A stretch of DNA of 64,000 nt from positions 372,001-436,000 of the forward strand of contig CAWHFO010000046.1 in assembly GCA_963828215.1 (NCBI GenBank), read 5' to 3'. Each line of letters begins with the position of its first letter. Position 1 is the first letter of the stretch. A program made the position numbers and the translations under genes. This document shows, one piece after another, positions 36,922 to 46,701 of the stretch. The notes under the pieces are model-generated. The model saw only the letters and a program-made list of their open reading frames with translations, was not told where the DNA came from and did no database searches. Source of the stretch: CAVTJL01 sp963828215 (lineage in GTDB: Bacteria; Pseudomonadota; Alphaproteobacteria; Geminicoccales; Geminicoccaceae).

Positions 36922-37845
36922 ATGAGCCCGCAGAGCCTCATTGCCACGAGCGACGGGGGCGATCCGGGGTCCGGGCGGGCGACCTCGATGGGGCTGGCCG
37001 CCATCCTCTCCTGGGCCACTCTCGCCTGGCTCACGACCCTGACCCGGCGGCTGCCGCCCTTCGAGACGCTGGCGCTGGCGCTCTCCGTGGCGTTCCTGGC
37101 CGGCCTCCTCTTTCGCGCCGCGATGCGGCGGCGACCTGCCCGGCCGGGGCGGGGCGCCGCCTTGCCCTTCGTCCTCGCGACCGTCGGCATCTTCGGCTTC
37201 CACGCTCTTTTCTTCACGAGCCTCCGGCTGGCGCCGCCGGTCGCCGCCAGCCTCGTCAATTATCTGTGGCCGCTGCTGATCGTGCTCCTGGCGAGCCGGC
37301 TCCCGGGTGCCCGCCTGCGGCCGTCGCACCTCCTGGGCGCCGCCCTCGGCTTCGGCGGCGTGCTTCTCCTCTTTGCGGGCGGCGGCGCCGAGGGAGGCGG
37401 CTTGCCCTTGGCCTGGGCCGGCTATCTCTGCGCCTTCGGCTCGGCCATGGTCTGGGCCGGCTACTCGGTGCTCAACCGCCGCCTGTGCGCCGGCAGCCCC
37501 ACGCCCATGGTGCTGGTCTGCGGCACGGTGGCGCTTCTGGGTGCGGCCGCCAGCCTCGCCTTCGAGACCACGATCCGGCCCGACGGCCGGGAGCTGACGG
37601 CAATCCTGCTCCTCGGCCTCGGGCCGACCGGAGGCGCCTTCTTTCTCTGGGACATCGCCGCCAAGCACGGGCGGCTCGCCCTGCTCGGGGCGCTCTCCTA
37701 CCTGGCACCGCTGCTCTCGACCCTGCTTCTGGTCACGGTCGGCGGCCAGGAGGCCGGCTGGCGGACGGCGGCGGCCTGCCTCCTCATCGTCGGCGGCGCC
37801 GCGCTGGCCTCGCTGGCCGATCTCGGCCGGCCGCGTTATTCCTGA
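36922..37845 (+). CDS. EamA/DMT-family transporter
   Basis: 307 residues, about ten hydrophobic segments in two EamA repeats (ILSWATLAWLTTLTRRLPPF to LGFGGVLLLFAGGG; LCAFGSAMVWAGYSVLNRRL to LLIVGGAALASLADL). Some members export aromatic amino acids or metabolites; the substrate is unknown. Starts 60 bases after tctC on the same strand with a G-rich ribosome binding site. Intact frame, unlike the EamA gene at 29.3 kb, with which it shares only general family features. Confidence 0.85.
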   Translation: MSPQSLIATSDGGDPGSGRATSMGLAAILSWATLAWLTTLTRRLPPFETLALALSVAFLAGLLFRAAMRRRPARPGRGAALPFVLATVGIFGFHALFFTSLRLAPPVAASLVNYLWPLLIVLLASRLPGARLRPSHLLGAALGFGGVLLLFAGGGAEGGGLPLAWAGYLCAFGSAMVWAGYSVLNRRLCAGSPTPMVLVCGTVALLGAAASLAFETTIRPDGRELTAILLLGLGPTGGAFFLWDIAAKHGRLALLGALSYLAPLLSTLLLVTVGGQEAGWRTAAACLLIVGGAALASLADLGRPRYS

Positions 37846-37882
37846 TCCTGCCGCGTCGCGGGCCTAGGCCCGACCCAAGAGG

Positions 37883-38809
37883 TCAGGCGGCGGCCGGGCT
37901 CCGGGTCTTGGCCCAGCTCTCGAGGGCCCGGACGAGCTCGGTGTCGGCCGGGTCCGGCAGCTCGACCATCAGGCGGACGAGCTGGTCGCCGACCGCCCCG
38001 GTCTTGGCGTCGCTGATGCCCTTGCCCTTGAGGCGCAGGGTCCGGCCCGAGCTCGAGCCTTTCGGGATCGAGAGGCTGACCTCGCCGTCGATCGTCGGCA
38101 CCCGGACCTTGCCGCCCAGGACCGCGGTGGCGAGCGGCACCGGCTGGTCGAGCTGGATGTCCGTCCCTTTGCGGCTGAAGCGGGGGTGCGGCAGGACGGT
38201 GACCTCGACCAGCGCGTCGCCGGCGCCACCCGGGCCGCGCTGGCCCTTGCCGCGCAATCTCAGCACCGTGCCGCTCTCGATGCCGGCCGGGACGGTGACG
38301 TCGATGGTGGAGCCGGTGGGCAGCGTGACGCGCCGGCTGCCGCCGCGCGCCGCCTCGAGGAAGTCGAGCGAGAGGGCGAGGCGCAGATCCTCGCCGGTCA
38401 CCGGCCCCGTCGGGCCGCCGCGCTGGCCGCGCCGGCTTCCCGCGCCGAAAAGGTCGCTCAGGATGTCGTCGAAGCCGAAGGTGGCGCCGGCCCGGCCGGT
38501 ATGGACCCGCTGCTCGAAGCGTCCGCCGCCGGGCGTCCCGCCGTGGCGCTGCTGCCAATAGGCGCCGGGATCGAAGCCGCGCTCCTTGCCCTGCTCGTCG
38601 ATCTCGCCCCGGTCGTAGCGGGCGCGCTTGTCCTTGTCGCCCAGCACGTCGTAGGCGGCGGAGATCTGCTTGAAGCGCTCCTCGGCCTTCTTGTCGCCCG
38701 GATGCAGGTCGGGATGGCAGGTCTTCGCGAGCTTCCGGTAGGCCTTGGTGATCTCGGCCTCGCTCGCGGTGCGGGGAACCCCCAGGACGGTGTAAAGCGG
38801 CTTGCTCAT
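37883..38809 (-). CDS. DnaJ C-terminal domain protein (CbpA-type co-chaperone)
   Basis: 308-residue Hsp40. J domain at residues 1-70 with the HPD motif at 32-34 (KTCHPDLHPGDKKAEERFKQ). A Gly-rich linker follows, then two beta-rich substrate-binding domains (RVTLPTGSTIDVTVPAGI, VRVPTIDGEVSLSIPKG). No cysteine-rich zinc finger, so it is CbpA-like rather than canonical DnaJ. It lies 86 bases downstream of hsp20 on the same strand and is probably co-transcribed with it. A perfect nine-base-pair hairpin (38827-38853) lies in its leader, and no good ribosome binding site is seen. Confidence 0.92.
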   Translation of the reverse strand: MSKPLYTVLGVPRTASEAEITKAYRKLAKTCHPDLHPGDKKAEERFKQISAAYDVLGDKDKRARYDRGEIDEQGKERGFDPGAYWQQRHGGTPGGGRFEQRVHTGRAGATFGFDDILSDLFGAGSRRGQRGGPTGPVTGEDLRLALSLDFLEAARGGSRRVTLPTGSTIDVTVPAGIESGTVLRLRGKGQRGPGGAGDALVEVTVLPHPRFSRKGTDIQLDQPVPLATAVLGGKVRVPTIDGEVSLSIPKGSSSGRTLRLKGKGISDAKTGAVGDQLVRLMVELPDPADTELVRALESWAKTRSPAAA

Positions 38810-38895
38810 GACCCGATCAAGATGATGGCGCGGGCACCAGAGGCGCCCGCGCCGACACGATGCTCAGTCAACCGAGCCCCAATCGGGGGACGACG

Positions 38896-39342
38896 TCAAG
38901 CGGCCTTGGACTCGACCTGCGGCACGGAATCCCCGCCGATCCTGATGGTCCTGGGCTTCAGGGCCTCCGGGACCTCGCGGGCGAGCTCGACATGGAGCAC
39001 CCCGTGCTCGAGCCTGGCGCCCTTGACCAGGACGTGCTCGGCCAGAGCAAAGCGCCGCTCGAAGCCGCCGCGGGCGATGCCCTGGCGCACGTAGCGGATC
39101 TCGGCGCCCGGGCTCGCGGGCTTGCCGCGCACCAGGAGCGTGCCGTTCTCGACGGTGATCTCGAGCTGATCGTCGGTGTAGCCCGGCACCGCGAGGGCGA
39201 CCTCGTGCCGGTCCTCGCCGAGCGAGGCGATGTCGTATGCCGGGCCGGCCTCGCCGTAGATGGCGCCGCTGACGAGGGCGCTCATCAGGCCGTCGAGGGT
39301 CGGAACCGTCCGATGGGTGGGAACGAGTTGAAAGCTGGTCAT
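38896..39342 (-). CDS. Hsp20/alpha-crystallin small heat-shock protein
   Basis: 148-residue ATP-independent holdase. The alpha-crystallin domain (about 38-125) includes YDIASLGEDRHEVALAVPGY, ITVENGTLLVRGK, and a GFERRFALAEHV segment; the C-terminal region contains KPRTIRI, an I/V-X-I type tail motif. ATG 39342 preceded by GGAGGA, which is folded into a ROSE-type hairpin. First gene of a two-gene heat operon with the CbpA-like co-chaperone. Confidence 0.93.
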   Translation of the reverse strand: MTSFQLVPTHRTVPTLDGLMSALVSGAIYGEAGPAYDIASLGEDRHEVALAVPGYTDDQLEITVENGTLLVRGKPASPGAEIRYVRQGIARGGFERRFALAEHVLVKGARLEHGVLHVELAREVPEALKPRTIRIGGDSVPQVESKAA

Positions 39343-39430
39343 CCTATCCTCCGCACGAAGCGATAGAGAAATCGGCGCTCCCGCTGGACGCGCCTTCCAA
39401 AAAAGCCGCCGGAACCATGGGGTCTCCGGC
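39343..39430 (-). promoter_or_regulatory. ROSE-type RNA thermometer in the hsp20 leader
   Basis: The last hairpin before the start codon (39366-39344, RNA sense) is CUAUCGCUUC-GUGC-GGAGGAUAG written as two arms. It pairs the Shine-Dalgarno GGAGGA with UCGCUU, leaving one G bulged. UCGCU fits the ROSE consensus UYGCU, and the bulged G opposite the SD is the hallmark of this family. A second hairpin GGCGC/GCGCC (39394-39374) lies upstream. ROSE elements melt on heating and expose the ribosome binding site. Structure drawn by hand, not by folding software. Confidence 0.7.
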
Positions 39431-39437
39431 TTTCCTG

Positions 39438-39465
39438 AGATGGGGATGGAAGGAGGCCGTTCAAG
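39438..39465 (-). promoter_or_regulatory. RpoH (sigma-32)-type promoter of hsp20
   Basis: Minus strand: CTTGA A (39465-39460), 14-base spacer, CCCCATCT (39445-39438). This is a near-perfect sigma-32 promoter and would give a leader of about 88 bases containing the ROSE element. Heat control would then act on both transcription and translation. Confidence 0.7.
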
Positions 39466-39534
39466 CGGCGTGCGCCCCGGAGGCTCTTCGTCTAGAGGTG
39501 TTGCCGGAGGGCTGGCCTTCGGAGACAGGGTCCC

Positions 39535-40800
39535 ATGGGCATTTTGCTGGGCACGATCGCCGACGACTTCACCGGCGCCACCGATCTCTGCAACACGTTG
39601 GTCCGCCAGGGCATGCGCACGGTCCAGCTCATCGACGTGCCGCCGGACGATCTGCCCGTGCCCGACGCGGACGCGGTGACCGTGGCGCTCAAGTCGCGCA
39701 CCATCCCGCCCGACGGGGCGGTCCGCCAGTCGCTGGCCGCCCTGGCCTGGCTGCGGCGGGCCGGGGCGAAGCAGATCATCTTCAAATACTGCTCGACCTT
39801 CGACAGCACCGATCGGGGCAATATCGGGCCGGTCGCCGACGCCCTGCTCGAGGCCCTGGGCGGCGACCTCACCATCGCCTGCCCGGCCTTTCCCCTGGCC
39901 GGCCGGACGATCTACAAGGGCCATCTCTTCGTCGGCGACGTGCTGCTTTCCGACAGCCCCATGCGGCACCACCCGCTGACGCCGATGACCGACGCGAGCC
40001 TCGTCCGCGTGCTCGCCCGCCAGACGCCGCACAAGGTCGGCCTCGTCGCCTTCGAGACGGTGCGCCAGGGCCCAGAGGCCATCGCCGAGCGCTATGCCGC
40101 CCTGCGCCGGGAGGGCGTTCGCCACGCCGTCGCCGACGCCATCGACGACGAGCATCTTCTTCATCTCGGCGCCGCCTCGGCCGACCTGCCGCTCGTGACC
40201 GGCGGCTCCGGCATCGCCATGGGCCTGCCCGAGAACTTTCGCCGACGCGGGCTGCTGCCCGCCGTGCAGGAGGCGGCCTCGCTGCCGGCGGTCAAAGGCC
40301 TCGAGGCGGTCCTGGCCGGCTCCTGCTCGGTTGCGACGCTCGGCCAGATCGAGCGGATGGCCGAGGAGCGCCCGGCCCTCAAGCTCCGGCCGGCCGAGCT
40401 GGCCGAGCCCGCCGCCGTCGAGCGGGCGCTCGCCTGGGCCGGGGAGCGCCTCGCCCTCGGCCCGGTGCTGATCTACGCCAGCGCCCCGCCCGAGGAGGTC
40501 GAGGCGATGCAGGATCGCTTCGGCCGCGAGCGCGCCGGGGCGATGGTCGAGGAAGCGATGGCGGCGATCGCCCGGGGGCTGGCGGCAGCCGGCGTGCGGC
40601 GCCTCGTCGTCGCCGGCGGCGAGACCTCCGGGGCGGTGGTCCAGGCGCTGGGCGTGACGGGGCTGAGGATCGGCCCGCAGATCGACCCGGGCGTGCCGGC
40701 GACCGTGAGCCTCGGCGCCGAGCCGTTCGCGCTCGCCCTGAAGTCCGGCAATTTCGGGGCTCCCGATTTCTTCATGAAGGCGCTGAGGGCCATGCCATGA
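39535..40800 (+). CDS. otnK: 3-oxo-tetronate kinase OtnK
   Basis: 421-residue kinase of the four-carbon acid sugar kinase family (DUF1537). It phosphorylates 3-oxo-tetronate at C4 in threonate/erythronate catabolism. N-terminal LLGTIADDFTGATDLCNTL (about 4-22), KYCSTFDSTDRGNIGP, ACPAFPLAGRTIYKGHLFVG, and C-terminal nucleotide-binding VAGGETSGAVVQALGV and LALKSGNFG. GGAGACAGGG before the ATG. The stop overlaps the otnC start (ATGA, 40797-40800). Divergent from hsp20. Confidence 0.92.
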   Translation: MGILLGTIADDFTGATDLCNTLVRQGMRTVQLIDVPPDDLPVPDADAVTVALKSRTIPPDGAVRQSLAALAWLRRAGAKQIIFKYCSTFDSTDRGNIGPVADALLEALGGDLTIACPAFPLAGRTIYKGHLFVGDVLLSDSPMRHHPLTPMTDASLVRVLARQTPHKVGLVAFETVRQGPEAIAERYAALRREGVRHAVADAIDDEHLLHLGAASADLPLVTGGSGIAMGLPENFRRRGLLPAVQEAASLPAVKGLEAVLAGSCSVATLGQIERMAEERPALKLRPAELAEPAAVERALAWAGERLALGPVLIYASAPPEEVEAMQDRFGRERAGAMVEEAMAAIARGLAAAGVRRLVVAGGETSGAVVQALGVTGLRIGPQIDPGVPATVSLGAEPFALALKSGNFGAPDFFMKALRAMP

Positions 40801-41436
40801 CCGAGGAGAGCCGGCTCCGCGAGCGGATCTGCAAGCTCGGCCGCTCGATCTTCGAGCGCGGCCTGACCTTCGGCAGCTCCGGCAATATCAGCGTCCGGCT
40901 CGAGGACGGCTGGCTGATGACGCCGACCAACGTCGCCATGGGCGACCTCGATCCGGCGCGGCTGAGCAAGCTCGACCGCGACGGGAGCCACATCGCCGGC
41001 GACAAGCCGACCAAGGAGACCTTTCTGCACCTCGGCATGTATCGGCGGCGCGCGACTGCCGCAGCCGTCGTCCACCTTCACTCGACCCATTCCGTGGCGG
41101 TCAGCGTCCTCGACGACATCGACCCCGCCGACGTGATCCCGCCGATCACCGCCTACTACGTGATGCGCGTCGGCCGGCTGCCGCTGGTGCCCTACTACCG
41201 CCCCGGCGACCCGGCGCTGGGCCCGGCCGTCGAGGCGCTGGCCGACCGGCACCATGCCGTGCTGCTCGCCAATCACGGCCCCGTCGTCGCCGGCACGTCG
41301 CTCGAGGCCGCGGCCTACGCCACCGAGGAGCTCGAGGAGACCGCCAGGCTCTACCTTCTGCTGCACGGCCGAAGCCATCCGCCCGCTGACCGAGGAGCAG
41401 GTGGCCGACGTCAGGAAGGCGTTCCCGCCGGGCTGA
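40797..41436 (+). CDS. otnC: 3-oxo-tetronate 4-phosphate decarboxylase OtnC (frameshifted at about 41370)
   Basis: Class II aldolase-like decarboxylase giving dihydroxyacetone phosphate and CO2 from the OtnK product. FGSSGNISVRLEDGWLMTP (about 25-43), HLHSTHSVAVSVL with metal-binding histidines, NHGPVVAGTSLEAAA with the third histidine, and LEETARLYLLL. An extra C at about 41370 shifts the tail; corrected it reads AIRPLTEEQVADVRKAFPPG and ends at 41436 (212 residues). Translationally coupled to otnK. The matching threonate/erythronate dehydrogenase is not adjacent. Confidence 0.9.
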
Positions 41437-41529
41437 TCGCCCGAGCGCGGCCACCTGTCCATTGCCGGGACATCGGTCCTCGGCCTATCATCGGGTGTCG
41501 CGTGAACGCGGTCCGGTGGGAGAATGGTT

Positions 41530-41670
41530 GTGGCAAAGGGTCAGAAGCGGAGCAATCGCGAGGCCAAGAAGCCGAAGGCCGACAAGAAGAAGCTCGCGAC
41601 CGGCGCCTCGACCGTCGCCAGCACGATGGCGAAGACGAAGGCCGGCGAGACCCCACCGACCAAGAAGTAG
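41530..41670 (+). CDS. Small basic hypothetical protein
   Basis: A 46-residue Lys-rich peptide from GTG 41530 (AKGQKRSNREAKKPKADKKK near the N-terminus, ending ETPPTKK). Short proteins starting AKGQxRSNREAKKPK are, from memory, recurrent in alphaproteobacteria and unstudied. GGAG lies seven bases before the GTG, which favours it over the ATG at 41524. A strong hairpin follows the stop. Basic composition would allow nucleic-acid binding, but no function is known. Confidence 0.65.
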   Translation: MAKGQKRSNREAKKPKADKKKLATGASTVASTMAKTKAGETPPTKK

Positions 41671-41680
41671 CCGAAGGGCT

Positions 41681-41703
41681 CCCGGAGCGGCGAGCGCTCC
41701 GGG
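41681..41703 (+). terminator. Hairpin after the small basic gene
   Basis: CCCGGAGC (41681-41688), loop GGCGAGC, GCTCCGGG (41696-41703): a perfect eight-base-pair stem ten bases after the stop. No T-tract follows, so it is a terminator-like or mRNA-stabilising hairpin rather than a canonical intrinsic terminator. Confidence 0.4.
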
Positions 41704-42206
41704 CGACGGAGGCCGCTCCCGTCGAGCGACGACGGGAGGCGTGGCATTGTGTCCCGATCGGCCCGCATGCCGGCTGCGGGTTCGGCTGCATCTGTGGCCG
41801 GATCAGCGCGTAGACTCAGCGAAAGCGCGGTGTCGCGGGACGGGCGGAGGCCCGTCTCGGCCCGGCTGCTGGACCGATGCGAGGCCTGGGATCGGTGTCC
41901 CTAGAGAGACGAGTTGCGCCTTTCCGGACGTGCCCGTGGAACGTTCGTCGATGGGATGCGTCCGTTGGGGCATTGGCTGACGGATGCTCGAGCCCGCCGG
42001 ACGCGGCCGGAACCCCTTCCCGAGGCAAAGGGTTTCAATGGGCGCGCGAGATCGGTGGGTGTCGATGGCGGCCGCGGTACGGGGCATGCCCCCTCGGGCC
42101 GCCACAGCAGGTTCGGCTTCCGATCGACGTGTGACAAGACGCACAGCCGCCGGGCCCTCAGCAGGGCAGGCTGTGCGCGTGAACGAGAAGGCGAGAGGAT
42201 TTCGCT
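41704..42206. other. Intergenic region with a strong hairpin at 42141-42176
   Basis: No supported gene in about 500 bases. Near its right end GCACAGCC (42141-42148) pairs with GGCTGTGC (42169-42176) around an inner CCCT-CAGC-AGGG stem, about 30 bases before a possible small gene at 42207. The structure may be a leader element, but no known riboswitch is recognised. Confidence 0.4.
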
Positions 42207-42404
42207 ATGCAGGTTTCAGCGCAGCAGGGTCGCGCCCGCGTCTCCGGCGAGCCGGCTGACGACGATCGAGGACCGTACCGGCGTGCGGTCCGGGTCGTGG
42301 CGCCGGGTGTGTGCTACATCCTGGTCGAGCCGCGAAAGATCGCCCTTGTCCTGGCGACCCACCCCGGGGCGCGGATAGCGCCCCTGGCACGGCGATTCGC
42401 CTGA
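42207..42404 (+). CDS. Possible 65-residue small protein
   Basis: ATG preceded by GAGAGGA at a spacing of eight bases. Translation begins MQVSAQQGRARVSG, has a hydrophobic core RVVAPGVCYILVE and ends APLARRFA. No family recognised. The good ribosome binding site and the preceding hairpin are the only support; high GC content makes chance open frames common, so this remains tentative. Confidence 0.3.
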   Translation: MQVSAQQGRARVSGEPADDDRGPYRRAVRVVAPGVCYILVEPRKIALVLATHPGARIAPLARRFA

Positions 42405-42544
42405 CACGCGTGTTTCCGGCCCCGATGGCGGCGGCGCCGTCGGCATAGCCCGAGCGCCGAGCCCGCCCCGGATGCCGCGGCGCTGTTCGCCGACGGTGCC
42501 CGATGCTAACGAGGGCGCCGTAGCCGGCGGGTCGGGGCACCGGA

Positions 42545-44534
<1,990 letters not shown>

Positions 44535-44559
44535 CGCCCGGGCCCGAGAAGGACGCCGC

Positions 44560-45337
44560 ATGCCCACCGTCGCCACCTGGAACGTCAACTCGATCAACGC
44601 GCGCCTGCCGAACCTTCTGGCCTGGCTCGGCGAGGCGCAGCCGGACATCGTTCTGCTCCAGGAGACCAAATGCGTCGACGACGCCTTCCCGCGGCTCGAG
44701 CTGCATGGCGGCGGGCTACCGAGCGGAGGCGCACGGGCAGAAGAGCTACAATGGCGTGGCCATCCTGGCGAAGGCGCCGATCGCCGACGTCCGCTGCGGC
44801 CTGCCGGGCGACGAGGCCGACGCGCATGCCCGCTACATCGAGGGCACGGTGGGCGACCTCCGGGTGGCCTCCATCTACCTGCCCAACGGCAACCCCGTCG
44901 GCACCGAGAAGTTTCCCTACAAGCTCGCCTGGCTCGACCGCCTGCGGGCCCATGCCGCGACCCTGCTCGAGACGGAGGCGACCTTGGTCCTGGGCGGCGA
45001 CTACAACGTCATCCCCGAGCCGATCGATTGCCGCGACCCGACCGCCTGGGTGGGGGACGCCCTCTACCAGCCCCAGTCGCGCCGGGCATTCAGATCCCTC
45101 CTCAATCTCGGGCTGCACGACGCCTTCCGCACGAAATACCCCGACAAGGCCGGCGCCTATACCTTCTGGGACTATCAGGGCGGCGCCTGGCAGGCCGACG
45201 ACGGCATCCGCATCGACCATCTGCTGCTCTCGCCGCAGGCGGTCGACCGGCTGGTGGACTGCCGCATCGACAAGGCCCCCCGCGGGCAGCCCAGGGCGTC
45301 GGACCACACGCCCGTCCTCGTGGAGCTCGACGGGTGA
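44560..45337 (+). CDS. xthA: Exodeoxyribonuclease III (frameshifted at about 44705)
   Basis: AP endonuclease/3'-exonuclease of base excision repair, 258 residues when corrected. ATWNVNSINARLPNLLAWL (5-23), DIVLLQETKC with the metal-binding Glu, SYNGVAILAK, LGGDYNVIPEP and the catalytic C-terminal ASDHTPVLVELDG. A +1 insertion near 44705 breaks the frame; corrected it reads AAGYRAEAHGQKSYNG. Stop and next start overlap (GTGA, 45334-45337). Confidence 0.93.
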
Positions 45338-45753
45338 GCGCGCCGTTGCGCGGGGCCTGCCTCTGCGGGTCCGTCGCCTACGAGCTCGACGGGCCGCCCG
45401 ACAACGCCGGCTTCTGCCATTGCCGCATGTGCCAGCGCGCCTCGGGAGCGCCCGTGGTGGCCTGGGGCACCTGGCCCATCGAGCGCCTGCGCCTGCTCGG
45501 GGGCGAGCCCCGAGCCTTCCGCTCCTCGGCCAGGGCCGAGCGGCGCTTCTGCCCGACCTGTGGCACGCAGCTTTTCTTCTTCACCGAGGATGCCCCCGGC
45601 TCGATCGACGTGACCCTGGCGAGCCTGGACGATCCGGGGCAGGTGGCGCCGCAGTATCATATCTGGCGCATGAGCCGGATCCCCTGGCTCGAGACCGCCG
45701 ACCGGCTGCCGCGCCACGAGGACGACGGGCCGGATCGCCCTTCGAAGAGCTGA
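45334..45753 (+). CDS. GFA-family zinc-binding protein
   Basis: 139 residues of the GFA fold (PF04828), a zinc-binding family named after glutathione-dependent formaldehyde-activating enzyme but mostly of unknown function. Zinc ligands: GACLCGSVAYE (about 8-18), CHCRMCQRASG (about 28-38) and RRFCPTCGTQLFF (about 70-82). GTG start overlapping the xthA stop by four bases. No formaldehyde dehydrogenase is nearby. Confidence 0.9.
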   Translation: MSAPLRGACLCGSVAYELDGPPDNAGFCHCRMCQRASGAPVVAWGTWPIERLRLLGGEPRAFRSSARAERRFCPTCGTQLFFFTEDAPGSIDVTLASLDDPGQVAPQYHIWRMSRIPWLETADRLPRHEDDGPDRPSKS

Positions 45754-45857
45754 TTCCGACGATCTCGACATCCTGCCGGCTCGTCGCCGGTGGAGCCTTC
45801 GTCTAACCTGACCTCGCACGGCATCGAGGTCGTGCCGGAGAGCTTGGGGGGAAGACG

Positions 45858-46700
45858 GTGGCGAGACTGGCAGCGGGCGCCCTGGCGCTCATTCTGAGCT
45901 TGGCCTTCGGCGTGCAGGCGGCGACCCTGGACGATATCAAGTCGTCGAAGACGATCCGCATCGGGTATCGGTCCGATGCGCTGCCGTTCTCGTTCATCGA
46001 CGACCTGGGCGAGCCGACCGGCTACTCGGTCAATCTCTGCCGTGCTGTGGCCTCGGGGCTGAAGGCCGAGCTCGGCCTCGACCAGATCAAGGTCGACTAC
46101 GTCAAGGTCAGCGCCACCGACCGCTTCGACGCGGTCCAGGCCCACAAGATCGACCTTCTCTGCGAGGCGACGACCATGACGCTGGGGCGCATGGACAAGG
46201 TCGACTTCTCCCTGCCGACCTTCATCACCGGCGGCTCGCTCCTCTATCGCGCCAACGGCCCCGCGAGCTTCAAGGAGCTGGACGGCAAGAAGGTCGGCGT
46301 GCTGCCCGGGACGACCACCGAGGCCCTGCTCACCAGGGAGCTGAAGAAGGCCGGCATCAACGCCCAGATCGTCCCGGTGACGAGTCACGAGGACGGGCTG
46401 AAGAAGCTCGAGGACAACGCGATCTCGGCCTACTTCTCCGACCGGGCGATCCTCGTCTACCTCTACCTCAACAGCAAGCATCAGGACGAGCTCAAGCTCG
46501 CGGCCGTCACCATCAGCCTCGAGCCCTATGCGCTGGCGATCCCCAAGGGAGACGATGCGTTCCGCGTCGCGGTCGACCGCGCGATCGCCCGCTTCTATCG
46601 GGCCGGCGGCGGCGACCAGCTGTTCAAGGCGTCGTTCCCCGGCGCCGAGATGACGGATGTCATCAAGGCCCTCTACCTCCTGAACGCGATCCCCGAATAG
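45858..46700 (+). CDS. Polar amino acid ABC transporter substrate-binding protein (SBP_bac_3)
   Basis: 280 residues with a signal peptide (residues 1-21, ending VQAA) and a mature SBP_bac_3 domain: IRIGYRSDALPFSFIDDLGE, GYSVNLCRAVASGL, DLLCEATTMTLGRMDKVDFS and LDGKKVGVLPGTTTEALL. Glutamate/aspartate-type binding proteins share these features. The GTG start at 45858 has GGGGGAAG six bases upstream. Permease and ATPase genes are absent, so it may serve a distant transporter. Ends two bases from the convergent dacB stop. Confidence 0.9.
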   Translation: MARLAAGALALILSLAFGVQAATLDDIKSSKTIRIGYRSDALPFSFIDDLGEPTGYSVNLCRAVASGLKAELGLDQIKVDYVKVSATDRFDAVQAHKIDLLCEATTMTLGRMDKVDFSLPTFITGGSLLYRANGPASFKELDGKKVGVLPGTTTEALLTRELKKAGINAQIVPVTSHEDGLKKLEDNAISAYFSDRAILVYLYLNSKHQDELKLAAVTISLEPYALAIPKGDDAFRVAVDRAIARFYRAGGGDQLFKASFPGAEMTDVIKALYLLNAIPE

Positions 46701-46701
46701 G

